Of a stretch of DNA of 50,022 nt, positions 38,389 to 48,192 are shown piece by piece (the first letter of the stretch is position 1; the number at the start of each line of letters is the position of its first letter). The notes beneath the pieces are model-generated. The model was not told the DNA's origin and searched no databases. It saw only the letters and a program-made list of their open reading frames with translations. This stretch comes from an uncultured Rhizobium sp. (lineage in GTDB: Bacteria; Pseudomonadota; Alphaproteobacteria; Rhizobiales; Rhizobiaceae): assembly GCA_945952415.1 (NCBI GenBank), contig CAMFIF010000025.1, positions 1-50,022 on the forward strand, in the 5' to 3' direction. Both the position numbers and the translations under genes were made by a program.

Positions 38389-39711
38389 TTACTGGGCCAC
38401 TTCGGCCTTGCTGGTCTCGGCCGGGAACTTCGGATCGGTCTTCTTGCCGCGCAGGAGATCCAGCGCATAGTTGAGCTGGACGTCGTCCTTCGGCTCTGCC
38501 GGCACATAGGCCGAAGAGCCCGAGCCTTCATCCGTCTCGTTCTGGCCCTTGATGTGGCCCGGAAGGCTGGATTCGCTGGCGGTGGTGACCTTGCCCTTCA
38601 GGTCCTCGGGCAGCGGCTGCTCGATCTTGATATCCGGCGTGATGCCGGTACCCTGGATCGACTTGCCCGACGGCGTGTAATAGAGCGCGGTCGTCAGACG
38701 CAGGAGCCCGTTGTCACCAAGCGGGATGATGGTCTGGACGGAGCCCTTGCCGAAGGAGCGGGTGCCGAGGATGGTCGCCCGATGCTGGTCCTGCAGCGCA
38801 CCGGCCACGATTTCCGACGCCGAGGCGGAGCCGCCATTGATCAGCACGATCACCGGCTTGTGATCGCTGATGTCGCCCGGCCCGGCGCTGAAGCGGCGCG
38901 TTTCTTCCGGGTTGCGGCCACGGGTGGACACCACCTCGCCCTGCTCCATGAAGGCGTCGCTGACATTGATCGCCTGGTCGAGCAGACCGCCGGGGTTGAG
39001 GCGCAGGTCGAGCACATAGCCCTTCAGCTTGTCGGCCGGTACCTGCTTCTTGATTGTGGCGATCGCCTTTTCCAGATCGTCATAGGTCTTTTCGGAGAAG
39101 GAGATGATGCGGAGATAGCCGACATCGCCCTCGACACGGAACTTCACCGCCCGCACGGGAATGATGTCGCGCATGATGGTCAGTACGATGGGCTTTGCCT
39201 CGCCCTTGCGGATCAGCGACAGCTTGATCGGGGTGTTGACGGCGCCACGCATCTTGTCGACCGCGTCCTGCAGCTTCATGCCCTGCACTGACTGGCCGTC
39301 GATTTCGGAAATGTAGTCACCGGCACGCACGCCCGCGCGGGCCGCCGGCGTATCGTCGATGGGCGTGATGACCTTGACGAGGTCATTGTCCATCGTCACT
39401 TCAATGCCAAGACCGCCAAACTCGCCCTTCGTCTGGGCGCGCATGTCCTCCGCATCCTTCGCATTCATGTAGCTCGAATGCGGGTCAAGGGACGAGAGCA
39501 TGCCATTGATGGCGTTCTCGATCAGCTTGTCCTCCTGGGGCGGGGTGACATATTGCGCGCGGACGCGTTCGAAAACGTCGCCGAAGATCGACAGTTCCTT
39601 GTAAGTGGATGCGCCTGCCGCTTCCGCCGGAACGCCGGCCGAGTAAATCACGCTCATGGCGGTCGCGCCCAGCAATGCGCCGACGACTACCAGGGAAGCC
39701 CTACGTATCAT
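38389..39711 (-). CDS. ctpA: carboxy-terminal processing protease (S41)
   Basis: This 440-residue periplasmic serine protease starts with a signal peptide (SLVVVGALLGATAMSVIYSAGVPAEA). A PDZ domain follows (about residues 90-175, GGLGIEVTMDNDLVKVITPI). The S41 catalytic Ser is in NGGSASASEIVAGALQD (near residue 292) and the Lys in GTRSFGKGSVQTI (near 318). CtpA-type proteases process periplasmic and cell-wall enzymes; some control peptidoglycan hydrolases. It overlaps the upstream envC-like gene by 11 bases, so the two are coupled and may form one functional unit in cell separation. The C-terminal 60 residues are Ser/Pro-rich. Confidence 0.95.
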   Translation of the reverse strand: MIRRASLVVVGALLGATAMSVIYSAGVPAEAAGASTYKELSIFGDVFERVRAQYVTPPQEDKLIENAINGMLSSLDPHSSYMNAKDAEDMRAQTKGEFGGLGIEVTMDNDLVKVITPIDDTPAARAGVRAGDYISEIDGQSVQGMKLQDAVDKMRGAVNTPIKLSLIRKGEAKPIVLTIMRDIIPVRAVKFRVEGDVGYLRIISFSEKTYDDLEKAIATIKKQVPADKLKGYVLDLRLNPGGLLDQAINVSDAFMEQGEVVSTRGRNPEETRRFSAGPGDISDHKPVIVLINGGSASASEIVAGALQDQHRATILGTRSFGKGSVQTIIPLGDNGLLRLTTALYYTPSGKSIQGTGITPDIKIEQPLPEDLKGKVTTASESSLPGHIKGQNETDEGSGSSAYVPAEPKDDVQLNYALDLLRGKKTDPKFPAETSKAEVAQ

Positions 39712-41149
39712 TGTTTGCCTTTCCGCTCAGCTTGCCGGACCACCACGGTTGAGAATCAACCGGTTTTCCGTCTTTCCGAAATTCAATGTAAAGGGTTGGG
39801 CGATCGGTTTCCAGCGCCAATGCCGCTGCGCTGGCTACTCTTTTTTCACCCATGACTGCGAGTGGTTCGCCTGCGAATACGAACTTTCCTTGTGCCGTTT
39901 TTATGGCATCCATGCCCGTCAGGACAAGATGATAGCCATCCCCGGTGTTGAGGATGATCATCTGGCCATAGCTGCGGAACTGGCCGGCAAAGACCACATG
40001 CCCGTCGGCCGGGGCCGTGACGAGGGCGCCGGGCGCCGAGGCCAGCGTGATGCCGCGGGCGGGATGGCCCGTCCCGTCGTCATCGCCGAAGCGGCGCACC
40101 GTCTCGCCATTCACGGGCAGGACTAGCTTGCCCTTGAGATCGCCGAAGGGAATGGCCGGGGCAATACGGTTCTGGTCGGGATTGGCCAGGGCCTCCTCCC
40201 GCGCCTTCAGCTTTTCGGCCTCGCTCATGCGGCTCTGGCGCTCCGCCGCTGCCCGTGCGGCCTCTGCGGCATCCCGGGCCGATGTTATCTCCCGTTCCAG
40301 CGAGGCGATCAGATCGTCCATGCTCCTGGCACGGGCAGCAAGGTCTTCAGCCTTCTTCCGTTCTTCCTCGATGGTGGCGGTGTTTTCTTCGGAAAGCGCC
40401 TGGTTGCGGGCGATCAGGAGGTCCATCCGCCGTTCCTCCTCCAGGCGGTTTTCCATGTCGGTGGTCAGCCCCGCCCGTTCGGTCTCGATGGCGTCGCGCA
40501 CCTTGGCGAGATCGGCAAGATCGGCAAGCAGCGCATCGGTCTGCCGGCGCATGCCAGGAACGACGGCGCCGAGCAGAATGGCGCTGCGCACGGAGGCGAG
40601 CGCATCCTCCGGCGTTACCAGCAGGGCCGGCGGCGGATTGCGGCCCATGCGCTGCAGCGCTGCCAGCACCTCCGCCAGAACGGCGCGCCGCTCCCTCAGG
40701 GAGGTGCGAATGCCCGTCTGCCGCACTTCCAGTTCGGAGAGCGTCTTCTCGCCCTTGGCGATCTTCCGTTCGAGTTCGCGGCGGCGGGTGGCGGATTCGA
40801 TCACCTTTGCGCGCAGGGAGGCACTCGTCTGCTGCAGGGCGTTGATATTGTCCTTGAGGCTGCGCACCTTTTCATCGGAAAGCCGAATCGACTGCGCGAT
40901 GGATTCCAGTTCCGTCCGGGTCTTGCGCTGCTGCTCGACGAGCGCCTTTTCATCCACTGCTGCCGGCTGCGCGGGGGAGGACGCCGGCGAAGCGGATGCC
41001 GCGGCCGGCTGGGCGGGCGAAGGCGGGGCGCTTGATGGGCCGGACTGCGGGACGGCCGGGCCACCCGCCAGAAGACCGGCCAGCACGAGGCCTAGCCGCA
41101 GCTGTCCTTTGCCTCCCCATCTTCCGTGCCTGCCGCTCGCTGTCTGCAT
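39701..41149 (-). CDS. EnvC-type murein hydrolase activator
   Basis: This 482-residue exported protein has a signal-like hydrophobic segment (LRLGLVLAGLLAGGPAVPQ), a Pro/Ala/Ser-rich spacer, long coiled coils (about residues 65-325) and a C-terminal LytM/M23 domain (from about 350). The M23 zinc ligands are missing: the HxGID position reads ARGIT and the YxHL position LTGM. This fits EnvC, a non-enzymatic activator of division amidases controlled by FtsEX. The ATG at 41149 gives a normal signal peptide; an in-frame ATG at 41287 adds 46 residues. It overlaps ctpA downstream by 11 bases and follows rlmH by about 165 bases. Confidence 0.9.
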   Translation of the reverse strand: MQTASGRHGRWGGKGQLRLGLVLAGLLAGGPAVPQSGPSSAPPSPAQPAAASASPASSPAQPAAVDEKALVEQQRKTRTELESIAQSIRLSDEKVRSLKDNINALQQTSASLRAKVIESATRRRELERKIAKGEKTLSELEVRQTGIRTSLRERRAVLAEVLAALQRMGRNPPPALLVTPEDALASVRSAILLGAVVPGMRRQTDALLADLADLAKVRDAIETERAGLTTDMENRLEEERRMDLLIARNQALSEENTATIEEERKKAEDLAARARSMDDLIASLEREITSARDAAEAARAAAERQSRMSEAEKLKAREEALANPDQNRIAPAIPFGDLKGKLVLPVNGETVRRFGDDDGTGHPARGITLASAPGALVTAPADGHVVFAGQFRSYGQMIILNTGDGYHLVLTGMDAIKTAQGKFVFAGEPLAVMGEKRVASAAALALETDRPTLYIEFRKDGKPVDSQPWWSGKLSGKANNDT

Positions 41150-41314
41150 CACACCGCCAAAGGGAAGGGCGCCACGCCCATCGCGCAGGGGAATTGCGCG
41201 GTGTTGCTGGCCGGGAAAGGGGGGTGGTTCCGTGATATCATGATGCTGAATTAAGCTGATTTGCGGCAAAAAGCCATTGAAAGCCATCAGCCTTGCGGGA
41301 GGATGGAGGCGCGA

Positions 41315-41797
41315 TCAGGCGCGGTGATACGGGTGCCCGGTGAGGATGGTGACCGCGCGGTAGAGCTGCTCGGCAATCAGAATCCGGACAATCTGATGGG
41401 GCCAGGTGAGCTTTCCGAGATTGAGGACCAGATCGGCCCGTTCATGAAGGGCAGGATCGAGGCCGTCAGCCCCGCCGATGGCGAGCATGAGATCACGCTT
41501 TCCCCCATCGCGCCATTCACCAATCCTGGCTGCAAGGCTTTCGCTGTCGAGTGCCTTGCCGCGCTCGTCGAGAAGGACGAGAATCGCGCCTTCAGGCATG
41601 GCTTTTTCAAGCTCGGCGGCCTCTTCGCGCTTGCGTGTTTCGGCACTGCCCGCCCGGCTTTCAGCCACTTCCACCACGCGTTTCAATTCCAGGCCGCAGG
41701 CCGGCCCGGCCTTTGAAAAGCGCTCCAGATACCGGCCCGCAAGTTCCTTTTCCGGGCCGGCCTTCAGCCGCCCGACGGCAAACAGCGTGATGCGCAT
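41315..41797 (-). CDS. rlmH: 23S rRNA pseudouridine-1915 N3-methyltransferase
   Basis: This 160-residue SPOUT-fold enzyme methylates pseudouridine 1915 in helix 69 of 23S rRNA, acting on assembled 70S ribosomes. Family marks are the N-terminus ITLFAVGRLKAGPEKEL, LLDERGKALDSESLA and the trefoil-knot SAM site MLAIGGADGLDP (about residues 104-115), with the end LYRAVTILTGHPYHRA. The length matches the family. It follows rsfS by 52 bases on the same strand, a pairing conserved in many bacteria. Confidence 0.96.
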   Translation of the reverse strand: MRITLFAVGRLKAGPEKELAGRYLERFSKAGPACGLELKRVVEVAESRAGSAETRKREEAAELEKAMPEGAILVLLDERGKALDSESLAARIGEWRDGGKRDLMLAIGGADGLDPALHERADLVLNLGKLTWPHQIVRILIAEQLYRAVTILTGHPYHRA

Positions 41798-41849
41798 TCG
41801 AAACCCGATTCAGCCGGCATGGGATTGGCCGGCCGCCAAAAGGGTCCGG

Positions 41850-42263
41850 TCAATGCCGCGTTTCATCCTCCAGATCCGGGGCGCCCCACATCTTTTCCAG
41901 ATTGTAGAATTCCCGGATTTCAGGGCGAAACACATGGATGATGATGTCACCCGTGTCAATCAGCACCCAGTCGCCGGCCTCAAGGCCCTCGACGCGGGCA
42001 TTGCCAAAACCCTCTTCCTTCATGTCGGAAATCAGGTGATCGCAAATCGCCGAGACGTGCCGGCTCGATCGCCCGGAGGCCACGACCATGTAGTCCCCCA
42101 GCGCGGATTTCCCGGCAATGTCGATGGTGACGATTTCTTCGGCTTTGGAGTCCTCAAGGCTTGTGAGGACCAGCTCCAGAGCACGGGCGGCGGCATCGGC
42201 GCCACGTTCCTTGCTCTTCGGGGAGGCAATAGCGGCTTTCCCCTTGGTGTGTACCGTTGTCAG
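41850..42263 (-). CDS. rsfS: ribosomal silencing factor RsfS, apparent CTG start
   Basis: RsfS (RsfA/Iojap) binds ribosomal protein L14 and blocks subunit joining in poor nutrients. The conserved core includes ALELVLTSLEDSKAEEIVTI, DIAGKSALGDYMVVASGRSS and WVLIDTGDIIIHVF. The only ATG, at 42089, lies in the middle of the domain and would remove the first conserved half, leaving 79 residues. Upstream the frame stays open to a stop at 42309-42311 and contains no ATG, GTG or TTG. A CTG at 42263, with GAAAGGAAAGA just before it, begins LTTVHTKGKAAIASPKS and gives 137 residues, the usual length. I infer a CTG start; a sequence error or an altered start codon is the alternative. nadD lies upstream, rlmH downstream. 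Confidence 0.8.
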   Translation of the reverse strand: MTTVHTKGKAAIASPKSKERGADAAARALELVLTSLEDSKAEEIVTIDIAGKSALGDYMVVASGRSSRHVSAICDHLISDMKEEGFGNARVEGLEAGDWVLIDTGDIIIHVFRPEIREFYNLEKMWGAPDLEDETRH

Positions 42264-42505
42264 TGTCTTTCCTTTCTTCAGATGACCAAACAGGCACGAT
42301 AGGTCGGCTCATGCGGAGCCACTCTTCCTAAAAGCTCACGTCTCGTGCGCAGAACAAAACGCACGGAGGCGCTGGAGTAAAAATGGCATTAACCCTTTGC
42401 CTTTTCAAGGCTATGGGTACCTTCTCCCTCCCGGTGGGTAAATCAGCGGTAACAATTCGGGCTGCTCTACCATGCCAGGCGAAGCCTATGCGAAGCTTGC
42501 ATCGG

Positions 42506-43138
42506 TCAAATCCGGGCCTTTCCCTGCCGGATCGCGGTGGAACTCAGCGAGGAGCGGGGGCCGTGCAGGAAGGTCCAGGCGGGTGGTTTCCTATGCGCCA
42601 GCAACCGCGCGTCGCTTTCCTCCACCCGGGCCTGGTCGAAGCGCTGGGCCATTTTCGACGAGAGGTAGGACAGGGTAGATCCCGGACGGTCGATGACGGC
42701 GATGGGGAAGGTCTCGGCGATCCTTTGCCAGTCCTGCCAGTGATGAAAATTCTTCAGATTGTCCGCCCCCATGATCCAGACGAAGCGCACGCCCGGACGG
42801 ATGGCCTTCAGCCGGGCAAGGACCCGTGCGGTATAGGCTTCGCCGAAGCTCTGTTCGAAGGCGGTAACGACGATCCTCGGATCCCGGGCGAGGGCCTCGC
42901 TCGCGGCGATGCGCTCGGTCAGCGGCTTCAGTTCCCGGTGGCTCTTCAGCGGGTTGCCGGGCGTTACCATCCACCAGAGGCGGTCGAGCTCCAGGCTGCG
43001 GAGCGCGATTTCCGACACCAGCAGATGGCCCGCATGGGGCGGGTTGAAGGAACCGCCGAACAGGCCGACGGTCACTCCCCTTTCCGTATGGGGCACCGAG
43101 AGGTAGCGCCGGGCCGGGCGCTCCGCGCCGCCCTCCAT
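42506..43138 (-). CDS. nadD: nicotinate-nucleotide adenylyltransferase
   Basis: This 210-residue enzyme transfers AMP to nicotinate mononucleotide in NAD synthesis. It shows the nucleotidyltransferase motif VGLFGGSFNPPHAGHLL (about residues 20-36), FVWIMGADNLKNFHHW (about 119-134) and the C-terminal SSLSSTAIRQG. The start ATG shares one base with the proA stop (TGATG), a tight coupling that argues for this start. The following 242 bases before rsfS hold no gene that I can support. Confidence 0.94.
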   Translation of the reverse strand: MEGGAERPARRYLSVPHTERGVTVGLFGGSFNPPHAGHLLVSEIALRSLELDRLWWMVTPGNPLKSHRELKPLTERIAASEALARDPRIVVTAFEQSFGEAYTARVLARLKAIRPGVRFVWIMGADNLKNFHHWQDWQRIAETFPIAVIDRPGSTLSYLSSKMAQRFDQARVEESDARLLAHRKPPAWTFLHGPRSSLSSTAIRQGKARI

Positions 43139-44421
43139 CAGGGGCGGGTCTGCCCGGTGCCGCGCACCCGGTATTTGAAGGAGGTCAGCTGCTCGACGCC
43201 GACAGGACCCCGCGCATGCATCTTGCCGGTCGCGATGCCGATTTCCGCGCCCATGCCGAACTCGCCGCCATCTGCAAACTGGGTGGAGGCGTTGTGCAGG
43301 AGGATGGCGCTGTCGATCTCGTTGAAGAAGCGCTCCACGACTGCCGGATCCTCGGCAATCACCGCTTCGGTATGATGGGAGGAATAGGTGTTGATGTGAT
43401 GTATCGCGCCGCCTATGCCATCGACAATGGCAACGGAAATGATCGCATCCAGATATTCCGTGCGCCAGTCTTCTTCGGTTGCCGGTTTCAGACCGGGGAT
43501 GACCTTCAGCACGGCCGCGGAGCCGCGGACCTCGCAGCCTGCCGCAAGAAGGGCTTCCACCAGCGGGGCGAGATGGGTGCTGAGGACCGCGCTGTCGACC
43601 AGAAGGGTTTCGGCCGCGCCGCAGATGCCGGTGCGGCGCATCTTGGCATTGACGACGACCTTCCTTGCCATGTCGAGATCGGCCGAGCCGTCCACATAGA
43701 CATGGCACAGGCCTTCCAGATGGGCAAAGACCGGCACGCGGGCTTCCGCCTGCACGCGGGCGACGAGGCTCTTGCCCCCGCGCGGCACGATGACGTCTAT
43801 CGTATTGTCGAGCCCGCCGAGCATGAAGCCGACCGCCGCACGGTCTGCGACCGGCACGAGCTGGATCGCCGCTTCCGGCAGGCCAGCCGCCTTCAGGCCG
43901 GCAACCAGGCAGGCATGGATGGCCTGCGAGGAGAGAAGCGAATCCGAGCCCCCGCGCAGGATTACCGCATTGCCCGCCTTCAGGCAGAGCGCGCCCGCAT
44001 CCGCTGTGACATTCGGACGACTTTCATAGATCACGCCGATGACGCCAAGCGGCGTGCGCACGCGCTCGATGTGAAGCCCGTTCGGGCGGTCCCATTCGGC
44101 GATCACTTCACCTACCGGGTCTTTCAGCGCCGCAATGGCGCGAATGCCGTCTGCAATGGCCTTGACGCTCTTTTCCGAAAGCGTCAGCCGGTCGATGAAG
44201 GACGCGGAAAGGCCGGAGCCTTCCGCCCTTTCGAGATCCTGCCGGTTGGCTGCCAGAATGTCCGCCGTTCTTGCCTCCATCACGTCGGCCATGGCGTGAA
44301 GCGCGTCATTCTTGGCTCTGGTCGAGGCGATGGAAAGGGCGTGGCTTGCCGCCTTTGCCGCAGCTCCCATGGCGCGCATCACATCCTCGATACCGGTTTC
44401 CTGCACTGTCCTGTCAAGCAC
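43138..44421 (-). CDS. proA: gamma-glutamyl phosphate reductase
   Basis: This 427-residue aldehyde-dehydrogenase-fold enzyme reduces gamma-glutamyl phosphate to glutamate semialdehyde, the second step of proline synthesis. Marks are [20 protein letters not shown] (about 119-138), [26 protein letters not shown] and the catalytic cysteine in [13 protein letters not shown] (near residue 269). It overlaps proB by 8 bases and nadD by 1 base, so all three are coupled. The length is standard. Confidence 0.97.
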   Translation of the reverse strand: MLDRTVQETGIEDVMRAMGAAAKAASHALSIASTRAKNDALHAMADVMEARTADILAANRQDLERAEGSGLSASFIDRLTLSEKSVKAIADGIRAIAALKDPVGEVIAEWDRPNGLHIERVRTPLGVIGVIYESRPNVTADAGALCLKAGNAVILRGGSDSLLSSQAIHACLVAGLKAAGLPEAAIQLVPVADRAAVGFMLGGLDNTIDVIVPRGGKSLVARVQAEARVPVFAHLEGLCHVYVDGSADLDMARKVVVNAKMRRTGICGAAETLLVDSAVLSTHLAPLVEALLAAGCEVRGSAAVLKVIPGLKPATEEDWRTEYLDAIISVAIVDGIGGAIHHINTYSSHHTEAVIAEDPAVVERFFNEIDSAILLHNASTQFADGGEFGMGAEIGIATGKMHARGPVGVEQLTSFKYRVRGTGQTRP

Positions 44422-45574
44422 TGAGCGCCTCCCTTGCTTCCTGCGCCTTCGGGCCGGTCATGACGAGATCGTCGCGGTGGATCATGGCGGCCCGCCCGGA
44501 ATAGCCGAGAAGGGCCTCGATATCGCCGGTCTTGCGTCCTGCGATCAGGCGTGCCTCCTCCGCATCGTAACCGGCAAGGCCGCGGGCGATTTCCTGGCCA
44601 GCGGTTCCGATGACCGAAACCGTGTCGCCCCGCTCGAAAGCGCCGCGCACCTCGCGGATACCGGCGGGCAACAGGCTCTTGCCCGATGTGAGGGCCTGTT
44701 CGGCGCCGGCATCAATCAGAAGCTCGCCCGCTGGAGCAAGCTGCCCGGCAATCCAGGTCTTGCGGGCCGTTACCGGCGTTCCCGATGGCGCGAACCAGGA
44801 GGAGCGGGCTCCTTCCTCGATGGCGCGGATCGGATGGTCCGGCTTGCCTGAGGCGATGATCATGGCGCAGCCGGCACTGGTTGCGATCTTGCCCGCATCG
44901 ATCTTGGTGCGCATGCCGCCGCGGGACAGTTCGGAGGCCGCGCCGCCGGCCATGGCTTCGATCTCAGGCGTGATCGCCGGGATGACCTCCAGAAACTGCG
45001 CCTCAGGGTCGATATGCGGCGGAGCCGTATAGAGACCGTCGATGTCGGAAAGCAGCACCAGGAGGTCCGCGCCCGCCATGGTGGCGACGCGGGCCGCCAG
45101 CCGGTCATTGTCGCCATAGCGGATTTCGGTCGTCGCGACCGTGTCATTCTCGTTGATGATCGGCACCGAGCCCATCTTCATGAGCTGGTTCAGCGTTTCG
45201 CGCGCATTCAGGTAGCGGCGGCGTTCTTCCGTATCGCCGAGCGTCAGGAGGATCTGTCCGGCGACGATATCGTGGTGCGACAGGCTTTCCGACCAGGCTC
45301 GCGCCAGAGCGATCTGGCCGACGGCTGCGGCCGCCTGGCTCTCCTCGAGCTTCAGCGCGCCGGAAGGCAGTTTCAGGACAGAACGGCCGAGCGCAATCGC
45401 GCCCGAGGAAACGACGAGCACATCGATGCCGCCGGCCTTCAGCCTGGCTATATCGCTGCACATGGCTTCCAGCCAGCGGGTCTTCAGGCCCGTCTGCCGG
45501 TCGACGAGAAGTGCCGAACCGATCTTGATCACGATCCGCCGGTGGCTGCCGAGCGCCTTGCGCTGTGCCGTCAT
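44414..45574 (-). CDS. proB: glutamate 5-kinase
   Basis: This 386-residue kinase phosphorylates glutamate in the first, feedback-regulated step of proline synthesis. The amino-acid-kinase domain spans residues about 10-250 ([52 protein letters not shown]), and a C-terminal PUA domain follows (about 275-370, [20 protein letters not shown]). The ATG at 45574 lies 5 bases after the obgE stop, with AAGGAGGATTGAGG ahead of it. A TTG at 45583 is the alternative. PUA-containing forms are typical of proteobacterial ProB. Confidence 0.96.
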   Translation of the reverse strand: MTAQRKALGSHRRIVIKIGSALLVDRQTGLKTRWLEAMCSDIARLKAGGIDVLVVSSGAIALGRSVLKLPSGALKLEESQAAAAVGQIALARAWSESLSHHDIVAGQILLTLGDTEERRRYLNARETLNQLMKMGSVPIINENDTVATTEIRYGDNDRLAARVATMAGADLLVLLSDIDGLYTAPPHIDPEAQFLEVIPAITPEIEAMAGGAASELSRGGMRTKIDAGKIATSAGCAMIIASGKPDHPIRAIEEGARSSWFAPSGTPVTARKTWIAGQLAPAGELLIDAGAEQALTSGKSLLPAGIREVRGAFERGDTVSVIGTAGQEIARGLAGYDAEEARLIAGRKTGDIEALLGYSGRAAMIHRDDLVMTGPKAQEAREALSA

Positions 45575-45579
45575 CGCCC

Positions 45580-46683
<1,104 letters not shown>

Positions 46684-46699
46684 CTAAGGAAGGCTACTC

Positions 46700-46726
46700 G
46701 ATATAGCCCGTCCCCGCGGAGGTCAA
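46700..46726 (-). promoter_or_regulatory. candidate promoter of obgE
   Basis: On the minus strand TTGACC (46726-46721) is followed after 15 bases by TATATC (46705-46700). The spacing is short, but TTTGAC one base earlier gives 16. It lies about 50 bases before the obgE start and in the leader of the divergent gene. Confidence 0.4.
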
Positions 46727-46734
46727 AGATTATC

Positions 46735-47595
46735 GTGAAATTTGCAGGCTACAATGTCCAGTATGGCGTCGGACTTGACGGGCGCTACGATCTCGACCGC
46801 ATCGCCCGGGCCGTCGAGGCTGCCGATATCATCGCCCTTCAGGAGGTGACGCGCAATTTTGCCCGCAACGGCTATGACGACATGGTGGCCGGCCTCGAGG
46901 CGCGCCTGCCCAGGCATTTCAGCGCCTATCACGCGCCCGTCGACATTCTCCTCAACATGGAGGAACGGGACGGCCGCGTGATCCAGCACCGGCTGAATTT
47001 CGGCAACATGATCCTCTCGCGCTACCCCATTCTGTCCACCCGAGGCCTGATGCTGCCGCGCAGCCGCACCTATGACCGGCTCAACCTGCAGCGTTCTGCG
47101 CTGGAGGCGGTGATTGCCGCGCCGGGCGGCCCGATCCGCGTTTATTCCGTGCATCTCGATCATGTGTCTCCCGAAGAGCGCATGGCACAAATAGACTGCC
47201 TGAAGCGCTGGTTCCAGGCGGTACCCGCCGAAGGCGTGGCGGTGACGGGGGCGGCCGATTTCGGCATGGCGGATACGCCGGCGCCGGAGGATTACGTAGC
47301 GCTCGGCGATTTCAACCTGCAGCCGGAAACGCCGGACTATGAATGCCTTTTCGGACAGAAGGACCCCTATTACGGACGGGTCCCCCGCCGGAGCTTTCCC
47401 GTCGATGCCCATGCCCATCTCGGCAAGCGGCCCGCGGGAAGTTACAGCTGGGAGGGGCCATCGGGAGCAGGCGAGCGGCTGCTTCTCGACTATGCCCTGG
47501 TGAGCCCGACACTTGCCGGCCGGCTCCAGGATGCCTTCATCGATACCACCTCGCGCGGCTCCGACCATTTCCCGCTCTGGGTGGAGCTGGCCTAG
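46735..47595 (+). CDS. endonuclease/exonuclease/phosphatase-family protein
   Basis: This 286-residue protein has the EEP (DNase I-like) fold: FAGYNVQYGVGLDGRYDLDR (Asn of motif I), ADIIALQEVTRN (metal-binding Glu, about residues 31-42), VHLDHVSPEERMAQ (His), VALGDFNLQPETPDYE (Asp/Asn, near residues 187-202) and the terminal RGSDHFPLWVEL (catalytic Asp-His). No signal peptide is seen. Substrates in this superfamily range from DNA and RNA to lipids and inositol phosphates and cannot be assigned. The GTG at 46735 (GGAGG 12 bases upstream) is chosen; an ATG at 46681 would add 18 basic residues. Confidence 0.85.
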   Translation: MKFAGYNVQYGVGLDGRYDLDRIARAVEAADIIALQEVTRNFARNGYDDMVAGLEARLPRHFSAYHAPVDILLNMEERDGRVIQHRLNFGNMILSRYPILSTRGLMLPRSRTYDRLNLQRSALEAVIAAPGGPIRVYSVHLDHVSPEERMAQIDCLKRWFQAVPAEGVAVTGAADFGMADTPAPEDYVALGDFNLQPETPDYECLFGQKDPYYGRVPRRSFPVDAHAHLGKRPAGSYSWEGPSGAGERLLLDYALVSPTLAGRLQDAFIDTTSRGSDHFPLWVELA

Positions 47596-47608
47596 AATAG
47601 GCCAGCTC
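47584..47608. terminator. perfect hairpin containing the stop codon
   Basis: GAGCTGGCCTA (47584-47594) pairs perfectly over 11 bases with TAGGCCAGCTC (47598-47608) around GAA. The TAG stop of the EEP gene (47593-47595) lies in the apex. It sits between convergent genes and is likely a bidirectional terminator, though T-runs are poor. Confidence 0.5.
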
Positions 47609-47622
47609 CCTTTCATCCTGCT

Positions 47623-48192
47623 TCAGAAAGCCACGCCATCGAGCCGCAGCTCGATCAGCGTCTTCATGGCCCCGCGGGCCTGGCAATAGACTTCGCGGCA
47701 TCCCGTGACCCGGAATCCAAGGCGCGAGAGAAGCGCAAAGGAGGCCGGATTGTCCGAAAGGACCGAGGCGAAGAGGGCATCGTCCGGCTGATGGGCGAAG
47801 AAGGTGGAGACCACCGCCTCCACCGCTTCGCTGGCATAGCGGCGGCCCCAGAACTGGGGCGCGAGCCAGTAGCCGAGCGTCCAGTTCCCCGCAATCCGTT
47901 CCACCGTCACCATGCCGGCGGGGAAATCCTCGCTTCGGGTGATCGCGAAGGCCCAGCCCGACTGGACGCCGCACACGCGGGGCAGCAGCCATTCCAGGGC
48001 GTCCTGCCGGTCATAGGGAAAAGGCAGCGACGGCAGCATGCGCGCGACCGAAAACCGGTTCAGGCTTTCGGCGATCGCTTCTGCATCCTCGAGCACGGGC
48101 GGCCGCAGGTGCAGCCGTCCGGTTTCGATGCGATTCAGCCAAGGCAGCGCAAAGCCGCCCCGGCATTCCTGAAAGCTGCGGGGCGCGATCAT
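47623..48192 (-). CDS. GNAT-family N-acetyltransferase (downstream of pair)
   Basis: This 189-residue protein has the RimJ/RimL-like GNAT fold: RIETGRLHLRPPVLEDAEAI, GYWLAPQFWGRRYASEAVEA (acetyl-CoA-binding loop, about residues 112-131) and VLSDNPASFALLSRLGFRVT. Such enzymes acetylate N-terminal amines of ribosomal proteins or small amines. Its ATG overlaps the stop of the upstream GNAT gene (ATGA), which sets the start and shows translational coupling. An in-frame ATG at 48318 is inside the upstream gene. Confidence 0.88.
   Translation of the reverse strand: MIAPRSFQECRGGFALPWLNRIETGRLHLRPPVLEDAEAIAESLNRFSVARMLPSLPFPYDRQDALEWLLPRVCGVQSGWAFAITRSEDFPAGMVTVERIAGNWTLGYWLAPQFWGRRYASEAVEAVVSTFFAHQPDDALFASVLSDNPASFALLSRLGFRVTGCREVYCQARGAMKTLIELRLDGVAF

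Noticed and set aside
42264..42505. Possible small gene between nadD and rsfS
   Set aside because: No frame with a start, ribosome-binding site and plausible product is seen.
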